Origin: Eubacterium sp.
GTDB taxonomy: Bacteria; Bacillota; Clostridia; Oscillospirales; Acutalibacteraceae
DNA: 17,574 nt
Direction: 5' to 3'
Assembly: GCA_015655975.1 (NCBI GenBank)
Contig: DVEP01000032.1
Location: forward strand, 1-17,574
The stretch's first letter is position 1. Each line of letters opens with the position of its first letter. Below are positions 1 to 8,219 of this stretch, in pieces. Both the position numbers and the translations under genes were made by a program. The notes below the pieces were generated by a model. That model had not been told where the DNA came from. It made no database searches and worked only from the letters and a program-made list of their open reading frames with translations.

Positions 1-133
1 AAACTGACTCCGCTTGAAAAACGAAATCAGTTTGTTGCTTAAAATTAAATTATTCTACCTTAGGCTCCTTTTTTGTACTGTCTGCACAATCTGGGGCAGT
101 TCAAACACTGAGACGCTCCTTTTGTTTTTTTAT
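1..133. other. Intergenic segment without a convincing gene
   Basis: This stretch lies downstream of the minus-strand fucosidase. I see no long ORF and no intrinsic terminator with a T-tract. Two things stand out. Bases 1-7 (AAACTGA) and 27-33 (TCAGTTT) form a perfect 7-bp inverted repeat. On the minus strand the string AAAGGAGC occurs twice, around 67-76 and 115-124. The second of these precedes a GTG that could open a 17-codon peptide ending in TAG before the other copy. Nothing supports translation of it beyond the Shine-Dalgarno-like string. Confidence 0.35.
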
Positions 134-1474
134 TTAAAATACATTTATACTTTTGACATACGGTTGTTTTCTGCATTCATTGATTTTTATTTTTATTTCA
201 CAGCAACTGTCTATCGGCTTTTTTAATATACAAATTTTTTTGAAACCGACAGCAGTTCCGTTATACACAATTTTATCATTAGCAATAACAGAAAACGACT
301 CGATTCGCTGACTTTTATTCACATCTTCGCAAATAACAATTGCACGAACCGTTTTCGGACTGAACTTGACAGTATAAATATTTTCATTTTGAGTTACAGA
401 CAGATTTTTTGCTTCGTCTGAAAATCTTTTTTCTATTTTTGCTTTTGTTTTTATGAGTCTTTTTATAAACTTTGATGGCAGTTTTCCATTGTCATTCGGC
501 GGTACATTTACAAGCAAAGTTGCATTTGCACCTACAGAATTATAATAGCAGTTTTCTAAATTTTTTACACTTCTTGTAAAAAAAATCTCGAACAACGGTC
601 TCCAAAACCATCCAAAATAAGTTATCGGAATATTCATCTCGGCAGGATACCAGCAAAGATCCTGTTCTAAAAGTTGTTTTCGTTCTCCGAGCGACTTGTC
701 AGTGAAACTCGGAGCCTTAATCATAACTGTTGCGCCCTCTTTTTGCTGAGACATTTCGGCAATTTTCAAATTGTCCTGCATAGTTTTCGGAACAACGCTG
801 AACTCCGATTTTCTTGCTTTGCCGAACTCATTTCCTATCCACCGAATATCCGGACCGCAATTTGTAATAACTGCATTCGGCTGCAATGTGCGAATTATTT
901 TAAAATAGCGTTCCCAATCATAATTCTGCTTTTTGCCGTTTTCGCCTTCTCCGCATGCACCGTCAAACCAAAAGCAAAAAATATCTCCGTAATTTTTACA
1001 AAGTTCCGTTAATTGATTGCAAAAAAAGTCGTTATATTTTTCAGTACCGTATGTTGACTCGTGTCTGTCCCAAGGCGATAAATATATGCCGAATTTTAAT
1101 TCGTATTTTTTACACGACTGTGCAAGTTGCTTTACAATATCGCCTTTTCCGTTTTGATATTTTGTCGAAGCAATCGTATAGTCTGTATATTGGCTCGGAA
1201 ACAAACAAAAGCCGTCGTGATGCTTGGCGGTAAAAATCACTCCGCTGCTGCCCGTACTTTTAAGTTGCCTTGCCCATTCGTCCGTATCTATATCTTTCAA
1301 GGCAAAAGCACTCGGATTTACATTTCCGCTTCCCCACTCTTTTTTTGTAAAAGTGTTTAGCCCAAAATGGATGAAATTGTAGTACCCTAAATTCTGAAAA
1401 TCTATTTGCCTTGCAGACGGTACAACAGATGTTATTCTGTCAAGAAATTTGTCGTCATTAATATTTTCTTTCAT
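134..1474 (-). CDS. GH29 alpha-L-fucosidase (GH29-B-like), cytoplasmic
   Basis: A 446-residue glycoside hydrolase family 29 enzyme that should release terminal alpha-L-fucose with retention. The (beta/alpha)8 barrel covers about residues 20-345, including KHHDGFCLFPS near residue 86 and the LSPWDR segment. The WFDGACGEG segment places the nucleophile at D171. E216, in IRWIGNE, is the likely acid/base: its 45-residue distance from D171 equals the D172/E217 spacing I recall for the Bifidobacterium 1,3-1,4-fucosidase AfcB, which points to the GH29-B (Fuc-alpha-1,3/1,4) group. A C-terminal beta-sandwich of about 95 residues follows. There is no signal peptide, so it should act on imported oligosaccharides. 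The ATG has an AGGG Shine-Dalgarno nine bases upstream. It is a paralogue of the fucosidase at 16100, sharing motif order and the CEDxxKSQRIE and ECRKxPY tails. Linkage specificity is inference. Confidence 0.93.
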   Translation of the reverse strand: MKENINDDKFLDRITSVVPSARQIDFQNLGYYNFIHFGLNTFTKKEWGSGNVNPSAFALKDIDTDEWARQLKSTGSSGVIFTAKHHDGFCLFPSQYTDYTIASTKYQNGKGDIVKQLAQSCKKYELKFGIYLSPWDRHESTYGTEKYNDFFCNQLTELCKNYGDIFCFWFDGACGEGENGKKQNYDWERYFKIIRTLQPNAVITNCGPDIRWIGNEFGKARKSEFSVVPKTMQDNLKIAEMSQQKEGATVMIKAPSFTDKSLGERKQLLEQDLCWYPAEMNIPITYFGWFWRPLFEIFFTRSVKNLENCYYNSVGANATLLVNVPPNDNGKLPSKFIKRLIKTKAKIEKRFSDEAKNLSVTQNENIYTVKFSPKTVRAIVICEDVNKSQRIESFSVIANDKIVYNGTAVGFKKICILKKPIDSCCEIKIKINECRKQPYVKSINVF

Positions 1475-1521
1475 TGTTTTATCCCTATTGCCGTTATTCT
1501 ATTTAAAAAGTCAGTACAAAA

Positions 1522-1551
1522 CTTATATTTAATAATACTCTGATTTATCAA
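1522..1551 (-). promoter_or_regulatory. Possible sigma-A promoter for the first GH29 gene
   Basis: On the minus strand TTGATA (1551-1546) is followed after 18 bases by TATAAG (1527-1522), about 48 bases before the fucosidase ATG. The gene may therefore be transcribed independently of the GH18/membrane-protein pair upstream, although read-through over the 117-bp gap is also possible because I see no terminator there. Confidence 0.4.
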
Positions 1552-1591
1552 AACCCATTTTAACTTACAAAAATGCCGTATTTTGAAAATT

Positions 1592-2569
1592 CTACTTATT
1601 CTTATTTTTCAAAGCACACATTGCAATGCATAAAATCACGCATATTAACGATAAAACTATTGCGACGCTGTACGGCATAACATAAACTACACGGTTGCCC
1701 GAATATGTTACAACATTGCCTGCAAAATGCACAAGTACAAAACTGATTATCGTGCCCGAAAACATCGCAATCGGCTGTAATAAGATGTTATAATTGCTTT
1801 TTAAAATCAATGCAAGCACAACAAGAACAATACCTGAAACGGCAGTTAAACCTGTAAATGAAAAGCCCGTATTCTCGTACAATACAGAATACAGTATGCC
1901 GAACAAAGCAGTAACGCACATTGTTGAAACAAACGGCAAAATTTCGCTTTTGGCAAATGTTTTTACTTTTTCACTTGAGTTAATTTCAAAGAAAAAGTCA
2001 CTGAGCAAAGAACTCGCAAGAAGCAAAATTCCGCTTATAAAAAATAACATTGTCTGCAAATTTTCTTCATTTGCAAGTACACTCAAAACAGTTGCAAAAA
2101 GTGCAGACGGCAAAACAACCTTTGCCGATATTTTTTGTTTGCACAGCACCGCGCAGACTGCTCCCATAAATCCGCCCGAAACTGCAACGACTATTGCCAA
2201 AACCTGCGACACTGTCATTATAATATGGCTTATACGCAATGTAGGACTGATAAGCTGCAATGTATTTACATCAAAAACAGAAATAAAAATTGCCAAAATG
2301 CCCGCAAAACCAAGTGCGAACGGAAGTAAAAACTTGTCTGCCTTTTTTAAAACCAATACAACCAATGAGCCGATTAAAAATGCAGCAGTAAAAATTATTG
2401 AAACAAATTCCATTATCAAAAACGGTAAACCTGCAATATTAAACAAAGGCGTTTCAGGAGTTACCTGTGTTTTGCAATATGCGTCGAACGAAAGAAAAAT
2501 GCCGAATATATAAAATATTACCGATGATACAATAATATCGGACGAATACTTTTTCAAATTATTTTTCAT
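1592..2569 (-). CDS. Polytopic membrane protein of unknown function
   Basis: About 325 residues, nearly all hydrophobic, with roughly nine or ten predicted membrane spans (about residues 12-30, 50-74, 80-98, 112-142, 148-166, 172-190, 210-230, 238-256, 261-285 and 293-319) joined by short loops, and a basic C-terminus rich in Lys/Asn. I recognise no transporter signature or catalytic motif. The start is best placed at the ATG at 2569: GGAGGT, within the last codons of the GH18 gene, lies eight bases upstream, and the GH18 stop TGA shares its final A with this ATG. A GTG three bases earlier is possible but sits closer to the ribosome site. The overlap implies translational coupling, so the protein probably works with the GH18 enzyme, for example in anchoring, assembly or uptake of its products. 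That role is inference. Confidence 0.8.
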   Translation of the reverse strand: MKNNLKKYSSDIIVSSVIFYIFGIFLSFDAYCKTQVTPETPLFNIAGLPFLIMEFVSIIFTAAFLIGSLVVLVLKKADKFLLPFALGFAGILAIFISVFDVNTLQLISPTLRISHIIMTVSQVLAIVVAVSGGFMGAVCAVLCKQKISAKVVLPSALFATVLSVLANEENLQTMLFFISGILLLASSLLSDFFFEINSSEKVKTFAKSEILPFVSTMCVTALFGILYSVLYENTGFSFTGLTAVSGIVLVVLALILKSNYNILLQPIAMFSGTIISFVLVHFAGNVVTYSGNRVVYVMPYSVAIVLSLICVILCIAMCALKNKNK

Positions 2570-4071
2570 CACTTCGCACCTCCGAACTGATTAACGGCAG
2601 TATATGCCGCTCTCCAAAGTGAATATTCCGAAGAATAGTCTGTATCGCATGAAAAGTGCCATACCATAATTCCGCCGTATTCATTAAGCAAAGCATATGC
2701 GGTTTTGTCGCGCACCATAGCAGGCGAATTAAAATATACCTGTGTAGGAGAGCCGTCTAAATAAGAATTGAAAGTATATGTATTTTCAAAATAATCAAAT
2801 GACTCAATATCTTTATAAATATATTGCTCCATCAGCGCGTCAACCTGAGTACCGTAAAAAGGTATTCCTATATTGATTTTTTCTTTTGGAAATCCCAATT
2901 CTTCAATATACTCGGCGCCCTGAACGGCACAACTCCAAAAACTTGAATGCTGACCGTCTTGGTCAAAAATATCGTAAGTCATAACATTTACAATATCTAT
3001 CGCGTCTATTACTTCTTTCGGATAATTAATATCTTTTGTGCCGAATGCACACGAAAGTATGGGTTGCTTCGAAGTATTCATTTTTAAAATCATTTGATTT
3101 TTAAGTTCAACAAGGAAATCGCCGAAAATCTTATAGTCATTATCGCTTTGCGGAAATTCATAGTCTATATCAATTCCGTCAAAACCAAACTCATTTGCAA
3201 AAGAAATGAGATTTTCAACAAAAGCGTCTCTGTTATCGCCCATTGCAATATTTGTTGCAGGATTTCCCGTACTTATTCCCATTACGCCTACAATCTTCAA
3301 ATCGCTTTTGCCGTATTTACGCATAGCCTCAACCATATACCGCAATTCTTCTTTTTGCTTTTGCTGATTGCCTTTCGGGTCTCCGACAAAAACATTTCCG
3401 TTTTCATCAAAAGATATTCCGCAGTAAAAATTAACATGCGTCATTCCTGCAAAATTGTGCTTTGCAAGCATTTTTTCAACGGCTGAATTTTTATCTTTAA
3501 TTTCAGCGTTATTCAATATTTCATAAAAATCGGTGTTTACAACATAGCCCGTCATTCTGAAATTGTCGCTGTTTACTTTTTCCTGATTATAAACTTCAAT
3601 TTCTTTCAGATTAAAAAACTTATTGCTTTCGTTAATAAATATTCTTATATAACGGGCATTTACATCATCAAATGTACACAGTCTGTGATACTCGATTTTG
3701 TCGCCGTGATATACTTGCGTAAATGTTTTATTATCGTTTGAAACGAGAACAGAAAAATCTTTTATATTAAGTCCGTCTTCTTTTAAAACGATACAATTAA
3801 AACTTTCTGTCTTTTCAAGGTCGATATCAATATACGACTGCTTTTTGGCAAACTTTTTAAACGAAGTTTTTGTGTCGCCGTCCGTAAGTTTTTTCGCACT
3901 GCCTACGCCCTTATTTAAAGCAATGTTTTTTGCCGTTATGTATGAACTGTCCGGTTGAAAAACAGAACTGTTCTCTCCTGACGACTTGAAACACACCATA
4001 CAAATAACAAGCGCTATGGCTGTTAAAACACAAACTATACTTGTTACACCTGTTTTTTTAACTTTTTTCAT
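2569..4071 (-). CDS. Membrane-anchored CBM32-GH18 chitinase-like or endo-beta-N-acetylglucosaminidase
   Basis: A 500-residue protein built of three parts. A basic N-terminus and hydrophobic segment (about residues 8-29) act as signal peptide or anchor; Cys follows the hydrophobic run but the context LVIC is a poor lipobox. Residues about 45-165 form an F5/8-type C (discoidin, CBM32-like) carbohydrate-binding domain: ALNKG, LTDGDTKT, a beta-rich core and RYIRIF. Residues about 170-495 form a GH18 barrel with the signature DGIDIDYE at 298-305, giving E305 as proton donor and D303 for substrate-assisted catalysis; VMTYD and a final MVWHFS strand agree. The family cleaves beta-1,4 bonds next to GlcNAc in chitin or in the chitobiose core of N-glycans; the CBM32 and fucosidase neighbours make glycoprotein glycans the likelier target, as inference. 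It is the only visibly exported enzyme here. It starts the operon with the membrane protein and diverges from the first GH31. Confidence 0.9.
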   Translation of the reverse strand: MKKVKKTGVTSIVCVLTAIALVICMVCFKSSGENSSVFQPDSSYITAKNIALNKGVGSAKKLTDGDTKTSFKKFAKKQSYIDIDLEKTESFNCIVLKEDGLNIKDFSVLVSNDNKTFTQVYHGDKIEYHRLCTFDDVNARYIRIFINESNKFFNLKEIEVYNQEKVNSDNFRMTGYVVNTDFYEILNNAEIKDKNSAVEKMLAKHNFAGMTHVNFYCGISFDENGNVFVGDPKGNQQKQKEELRYMVEAMRKYGKSDLKIVGVMGISTGNPATNIAMGDNRDAFVENLISFANEFGFDGIDIDYEFPQSDNDYKIFGDFLVELKNQMILKMNTSKQPILSCAFGTKDINYPKEVIDAIDIVNVMTYDIFDQDGQHSSFWSCAVQGAEYIEELGFPKEKINIGIPFYGTQVDALMEQYIYKDIESFDYFENTYTFNSYLDGSPTQVYFNSPAMVRDKTAYALLNEYGGIMVWHFSCDTDYSSEYSLWRAAYTAVNQFGGAK

Positions 4072-4124
4072 ATAACCCCTTCTTTTTTAAAAATTTTTAA
4101 ATATCTGATTCTGACGCTAATTTT

Positions 4125-4130
4125 ATTATA
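4125..4130 (-). promoter_or_regulatory. Possible -10 box for the GH18 operon
   Basis: On the minus strand a perfect TATAAT lies 54 bases upstream of the GH18 start codon. I could not find a good -35 element at 16-19 bases, so the promoter may be weak or activator-dependent. Confidence 0.35.
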
Positions 4131-4188
4131 TCTGTGAACAACCAAAATAACTTTATAATTTCTGCCGAAAAGTTTAGAAAATCTATCA

Positions 4189-4199
4189 TTGTTGCACAA
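4189..4199. promoter_or_regulatory. Small palindrome in the GH18/GH31 divergent region
   Basis: TTGTtgcACAA is a perfect 4-3-4 inverted repeat midway between the two divergent promoters. Its TTGCACAAA core also occurs in the other divergent region of the window (14461-14469). It may be an operator, but such short matches in A+T-rich DNA can be chance. Confidence 0.2.
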
Positions 4200-4269
4200 A
4201 TTACAATTACCCGACAAATAATATTTCAACAAGTACCACAATGAATTTATATCTTTATCCGCTTACGAC

Positions 4270-4298
4270 TTGCTTTTTATTATCTGTAATAATATAAT
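4270..4298 (+). promoter_or_regulatory. Sigma-A promoter of the first GH31 gene
   Basis: TTGCTT (4270-4275), a 17-base spacer and a perfect TATAAT (4293-4298). The predicted transcript starts near 4305, leaving about 50 bases of leader. Because this lies downstream of an in-frame TTG at 4270, it also supports choosing the ATG at 4357 as the translation start. Confidence 0.65.
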
Positions 4299-4356
4299 TT
4301 ATTTATCGAATCACAACGATTTTTCATCTGTTAAAACAGTTATTAAGGAGTTAAAA

Positions 4357-6672
4357 ATGCTGAATTCATTATTAAAAGCAAAAACAGACGCAAAAGCGAA
4401 TGAAGAACAAATACATATCATAAACGGTGTCAGAATTACATATATTACTTCTCGTTTAATCAGAGTTGAAAGCGGTTCTTATACGGACCTTGCAAGTTAT
4501 ACTGTATGGTTCAGAAAATTCAAACCCGGCAATATGAAAGCGTTTGAAAAAGGCAACAGTATCATTGTTGAAACAGACGACGCAATTTTTACAATCAAAA
4601 ACAAAAAGCCTTACAGTGTGTATTTTAAAGACACTGAAAACACTGAAATTTTTTCAAAACAGAAGAACCTTAAGGGAACAAGAAGAACTCTTGATATGAC
4701 ATTCGGAAAAGTCAAACTTGAAGACGGATTTATAACAGAAAACGGAGCATATCTTTTAAATGACAGCAATACCATGTTGCTTAACGAAAACGGAAATTTT
4801 GTAGAAAGACAAAAAAATTCAACAGATTATTACGCATTTGCATATGGCAAAAATTACAGAGATACGATTAAAGCGTTTTATAAAATCAGTTCCCCTGCGC
4901 CGCTCATTCCCCGCTATGCTTTAGGCGTTTGGTGGAGCAGGTACCATGCGTACACACAAGCAGAATATCTTGAACTGACGGAAAAATTTAAAAAAAGAGA
5001 AATACCTTTAACCGTTGCAACGGTAGATATGGATTGGCATTGGGTTAAAAAAAGCGACATCGAAGGAAAATTCGGCGCAAAATATGAAGGATGCGGTACT
5101 TACGGCTGGACAGGATATTCATGGAATACCGAACTTTTCCCCGATTACAAAGCATTTTTAAAACAATTAAAGAATGACAATCTTCATATTACTCTCAATT
5201 TACACCCTGCCGACGGCATCCATTCATACGAAAATATGTATGAAGATATGGCGCGCGCTGTCGGAACAGACCCCAAAACAAAAGAAAAAATCAATTTCAA
5301 ATGCTCAGATGACAAATTTTGGAACGCATATTTTGATATTCTTCACCGACCGTATGAAAACGACGGAGTTGACTTTTGGTGGATAGACTGGCAGCAGGGG
5401 AAAAAGTGCGATGTAAAAGGACTTGACCCTCTGAATGCTTTAAACCACTATCATTTTTTGGACAATGCAAACGGCGGAAAAATGCCGCTTATTTTATCAC
5501 GCTACGCAGGTTTTGGTTCACACCGTTACCCTCTCGGTTTTTCAGGCGATACCGCTATAAATTGGAATGTGCTAAATTTCCAACCCTATTTTACGGCAAA
5601 CGCAGCAAATGTCGCTTATACTTGGTGGAGCCATGATATAGGCGGACACCATATGGGTTACAGAAACGATGATTTATATATGCGTTGGATTCAATTCGGC
5701 GTATTTTCTCCTATAATGCGACTTCACTCCACATCTTCCGACCTTCTTGGCAAAGAACCGTGGAAATATAAATCTGATGTTTGCGAGTATGCTGAAAACT
5801 GGCTTAGATTTCGTCATAAGTTAATTCCTTATATATTTACAATGGATTATCGTACGCATACAGACGGTATCGCTCTTTGCGAACCCATGTACTACTCATA
5901 TCCCGAAAACAAAAATTCATATAAAGTTCCAAACCAATATATGTTTGGAAGCGAACTTATGGTTTGCCCGATAACGAAACCTCAACACAAAGAATTGAAT
6001 ATGGGAAGTGTTTATGCTTGGATACCTCACGGAAGATGGACAGATATTTTTACAAATCAAGTATATAACGGCGAAAAATTCACAAATCTTTACAGAGATT
6101 TAAAAACAATACCTGTACTTGCAAAAGAAGGCGCTATTCTCCCGTTGTCAAACGATAAAGGAAACAGTACAGACAATCCTAAAAACCTCGAAATTTGGGC
6201 ATTTTCCGGCAACAGTTCTTTTGTTCTTAAAGAAGACAATTCAAAAATTGATTATGCCGAACATATCGCCGAAACAAAACTTGAAATATCCTACAGTAAC
6301 AACCGACTGACATTCACAATCAATGCGTCAGAAGGAGATTTATCAGTTATTCCGAGAAAAAGAAATTATAAGATATTTGTAAAAGATATATTCGTAAACG
6401 AAAAACCTCTTGTTTTTGAAATTAATGACGCCGATGTTTGCAAAACGCATACTAAAACAGCAGACAACGCAGTACGGATATCGTGCGAAAATCCGAAAGA
6501 CGCAGTTATCAACATTATGTCGCGCTGGCAGACATCAACATCAAAAAAATCAAGAGCATACAAACATTTTGAAAATCTCAATTCAAAAGAAGATATAGCA
6601 ATCGCAGTTTCCAAGTATAAATACTGTTTACCAAAAAACATTGTACAATCAATTAAAGAAAAACTTGACTGA
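4357..6672 (+). CDS. GH31 alpha-glycosidase with a WIDWQQG catalytic loop
   Basis: A 771-residue family 31 glycoside hydrolase (retaining exo-alpha-glycosidase). The N-terminal beta-sandwich covers about residues 20-190, then a (beta/alpha)8 barrel starting near PRYALGVWWSRY. The nucleophile is D344 in FWWIDWQQG, the acid/base D398 in GFSGDTA, and the conserved WWSHDIGG and PIMRLHS segments follow; C-terminal beta-sandwiches complete it. The usual nucleophile context in the family is close to WxDMNE, so the WQQ here marks a distinct branch and the sugar (glucose, xylose, GalNAc or other) cannot be read off. The start ATG follows AAGGAG at 4345-4350 with six bases between; an upstream in-frame TTG at 4270 falls inside the promoter. 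No signal peptide, so cytoplasmic. It diverges from the GH18 gene and is followed by the FAD/Rieske gene after a hairpin. Confidence 0.92.
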   Translation: MLNSLLKAKTDAKANEEQIHIINGVRITYITSRLIRVESGSYTDLASYTVWFRKFKPGNMKAFEKGNSIIVETDDAIFTIKNKKPYSVYFKDTENTEIFSKQKNLKGTRRTLDMTFGKVKLEDGFITENGAYLLNDSNTMLLNENGNFVERQKNSTDYYAFAYGKNYRDTIKAFYKISSPAPLIPRYALGVWWSRYHAYTQAEYLELTEKFKKREIPLTVATVDMDWHWVKKSDIEGKFGAKYEGCGTYGWTGYSWNTELFPDYKAFLKQLKNDNLHITLNLHPADGIHSYENMYEDMARAVGTDPKTKEKINFKCSDDKFWNAYFDILHRPYENDGVDFWWIDWQQGKKCDVKGLDPLNALNHYHFLDNANGGKMPLILSRYAGFGSHRYPLGFSGDTAINWNVLNFQPYFTANAANVAYTWWSHDIGGHHMGYRNDDLYMRWIQFGVFSPIMRLHSTSSDLLGKEPWKYKSDVCEYAENWLRFRHKLIPYIFTMDYRTHTDGIALCEPMYYSYPENKNSYKVPNQYMFGSELMVCPITKPQHKELNMGSVYAWIPHGRWTDIFTNQVYNGEKFTNLYRDLKTIPVLAKEGAILPLSNDKGNSTDNPKNLEIWAFSGNSSFVLKEDNSKIDYAEHIAETKLEISYSNNRLTFTINASEGDLSVIPRKRNYKIFVKDIFVNEKPLVFEINDADVCKTHTKTADNAVRISCENPKDAVINIMSRWQTSTSKKSRAYKHFENLNSKEDIAIAVSKYKYCLPKNIVQSIKEKLD

Positions 6673-6719
6673 TAAAATAAAATTAAAATTTTATACTGTT
6701 TTATAAAACAAAACGCATA

Positions 6720-6767
6720 GTCTTCCCCGTTTCAGAAATAATATTTACATATTGAAACGAGGGAGAC
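6720..6767 (+). promoter_or_regulatory. Long hairpin covering the ribosome-binding site of the FAD/Rieske gene
   Basis: Bases 6720-6734 pair with 6753-6767 in a 15-position stem with one G-U pair and one C/A mismatch, around an 18-base A/T loop. The Shine-Dalgarno GGGAG (6761-6765) of the next gene is in the right arm. Only four Ts follow. It could end the GH31 transcript, hide the ribosome site of the downstream gene, or do both. Confidence 0.55.
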
Positions 6768-6773
6768 TTTTAA

Positions 6774-8075
6774 TTGAACTCATTATGGGAACAAACTTCA
6801 AAACAACAAAAGTTTAATCAACTAAAACAAAATATCAGTACCGATATACTCATTATCGGCGGAGGAATGGCAGGTGTTTTGTGCGCATATATGCTTGACA
6901 AAGCGGGCGTAGATTACACACTTGTTGAGGCAAGTGAAATATGCAGCGGAATTACAAAAAACACAACTGCAAAAATCACTTCCCAGCACGGACTTATATA
7001 CAGCAAATTAATCAAAGAATTCAATTTGGAGTTTGCAAAAAAGTATCTTGAAATAAACGAACAGGCGATAAAATCATACAGAGAATTATGCAAAAATATT
7101 GACTGTGATTTTGAAGAAAAGGACTCTTTTGTATATTCCTTAAACAGTCGCAGAAAAATTGAAAACGAACTTGAAGCGCTTGAAAAAATAGGTTTTAAAG
7201 CAGAATTTGCCGACAGACTTTCGCTCCCGTTTTCTGTTGAAGGAGCAGTAAAGTTTTCTCACCAGGCGCAGTTCAATCCGTTAAAATTTATATATGCAAT
7301 TTCAAAAGACCTGAATATTTATGAGCACACTCCGATAAGAGAACTTATAGGAACTGTCGCAGTAACGGATTTCGGAAAGATTAAAGCAAAAAAAATCATA
7401 GTTGCCACACACTTCCCTTTTTTAAATAAACACGGAAGTTATTTTATTAAAATGTATCAACACCGCTCATATGTAATTGCACTTGAAAACGCCCAAAATG
7501 TAGGCGGTATGTATATTGACGAAGAACAAACAGGTCTGTCTTTTAGAAACCACAACAGTCTTCTGCTTTTGGGAGGAGGCTCTCACAGAACGGGTAAAAA
7601 AGGCGGAAATTGGCAGGAATTGAGAAATTTTGCAAAAGAATATTATCCCAATTCAAAAGAAAAATACCATTGGGCAACGCAGGACTGTTTAACTCTTGAC
7701 GGCGTTGCATATATAGGAAACTACTCTGCAAAAACACCAAATCTGTATGTTGCCTCGGGTTTTAACAAATGGGGTATGACTTCTTCTATGGTTTCTGCAA
7801 TGATTTTGTGTGCTCTTGTTCAAGAAAAAGAAAATATTTACGCAGATATTTTTTCTCCGTCAAGAACAATACTGCGCCCGCAGTTAGTTGAAAATATGTT
7901 TGAAGCGTTGGTTAATTTGCTGACTCCTACAGCAAGACGGTGTCCGCATCTCGGATGCGCATTGAAATGGAACAAATACGAACACACATGGGACTGTCCG
8001 TGCCACGGCTCACGCTTTGAAGAAAACGGCAAACTGATTGACAACCCTGCGACAAACAACTTAAATTTGAAGTAA
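6774..8075 (+). CDS. FAD-dependent oxidoreductase with C-terminal Rieske [2Fe-2S] domain
   Basis: A 433-residue protein. Residues 24-50 form the FAD-binding beta-alpha-beta fold with GGGMAG at 29-34 and an acidic residue at the end of the second strand (LVEAS). The middle is a D-amino-acid-oxidase-like (DAO) domain, closing with ASGFNKWGMTSSM near 325. The C-terminus is a Rieske domain: C390-x-H392 and C408-x2-H411 should bind the 2Fe-2S cluster, and C395/C410 match the extra disulfide pair of bc1-type Rieske proteins. The layout resembles Bacillus YhfW-type proteins, which I recall as longer (about 500 residues), so this is a short version. Substrate is unknown. It starts at TTG with GGGAG eight bases upstream; no ATG is better placed. 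The ribosome site is inside a hairpin. It is probably cytoplasmic and ends at a strong terminator. Its link to glycan use is not evident. Confidence 0.9.
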   Translation: MNSLWEQTSKQQKFNQLKQNISTDILIIGGGMAGVLCAYMLDKAGVDYTLVEASEICSGITKNTTAKITSQHGLIYSKLIKEFNLEFAKKYLEINEQAIKSYRELCKNIDCDFEEKDSFVYSLNSRRKIENELEALEKIGFKAEFADRLSLPFSVEGAVKFSHQAQFNPLKFIYAISKDLNIYEHTPIRELIGTVAVTDFGKIKAKKIIVATHFPFLNKHGSYFIKMYQHRSYVIALENAQNVGGMYIDEEQTGLSFRNHNSLLLLGGGSHRTGKKGGNWQELRNFAKEYYPNSKEKYHWATQDCLTLDGVAYIGNYSAKTPNLYVASGFNKWGMTSSMVSAMILCALVQEKENIYADIFSPSRTILRPQLVENMFEALVNLLTPTARRCPHLGCALKWNKYEHTWDCPCHGSRFEENGKLIDNPATNNLNLK

Positions 8076-8082
8076 ATATAGC

Positions 8083-8120
8083 AAAAACGGACATTCGATG
8101 ATTCGATTGCCCGTTTTTTT
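8083..8120. terminator. Bidirectional intrinsic terminator
   Basis: AAAAACGG (8083-8090) pairs with CCGTTTTT (8111-8118). Inside, CATTCGA pairs with TCGATTG (one T/T mismatch) around a TGAT loop, and a seven-T run follows on the plus strand. The A-run on the other side makes it usable for the minus-strand small gene converging on it. It closes the FAD/Rieske gene. Confidence 0.85.
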
Positions 8121-8219
8121 ACGCATCTCTTATTAATTTTACCGATTAAAATAATTATTTGACAGAAACATTTTTAACTTATATAAAATTCATAAACTTT
8201 ATCAACCATAAAATATTTA

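Noticed and set aside
1794..2513. 239-codon plus-strand frame inside the membrane-protein gene
   Set aside because: Its Lys/Thr/Ala-rich sequence is the mirror of hydrophobic codons on the other strand; the minus-strand protein has coupled start signals and clear membrane spans.
4270..4356. N-terminal extension of the first GH31 from TTG at 4270
   Set aside because: The extension covers the -35 and -10 boxes, and AAGGAG with ATG at 4357 gives a normal start.
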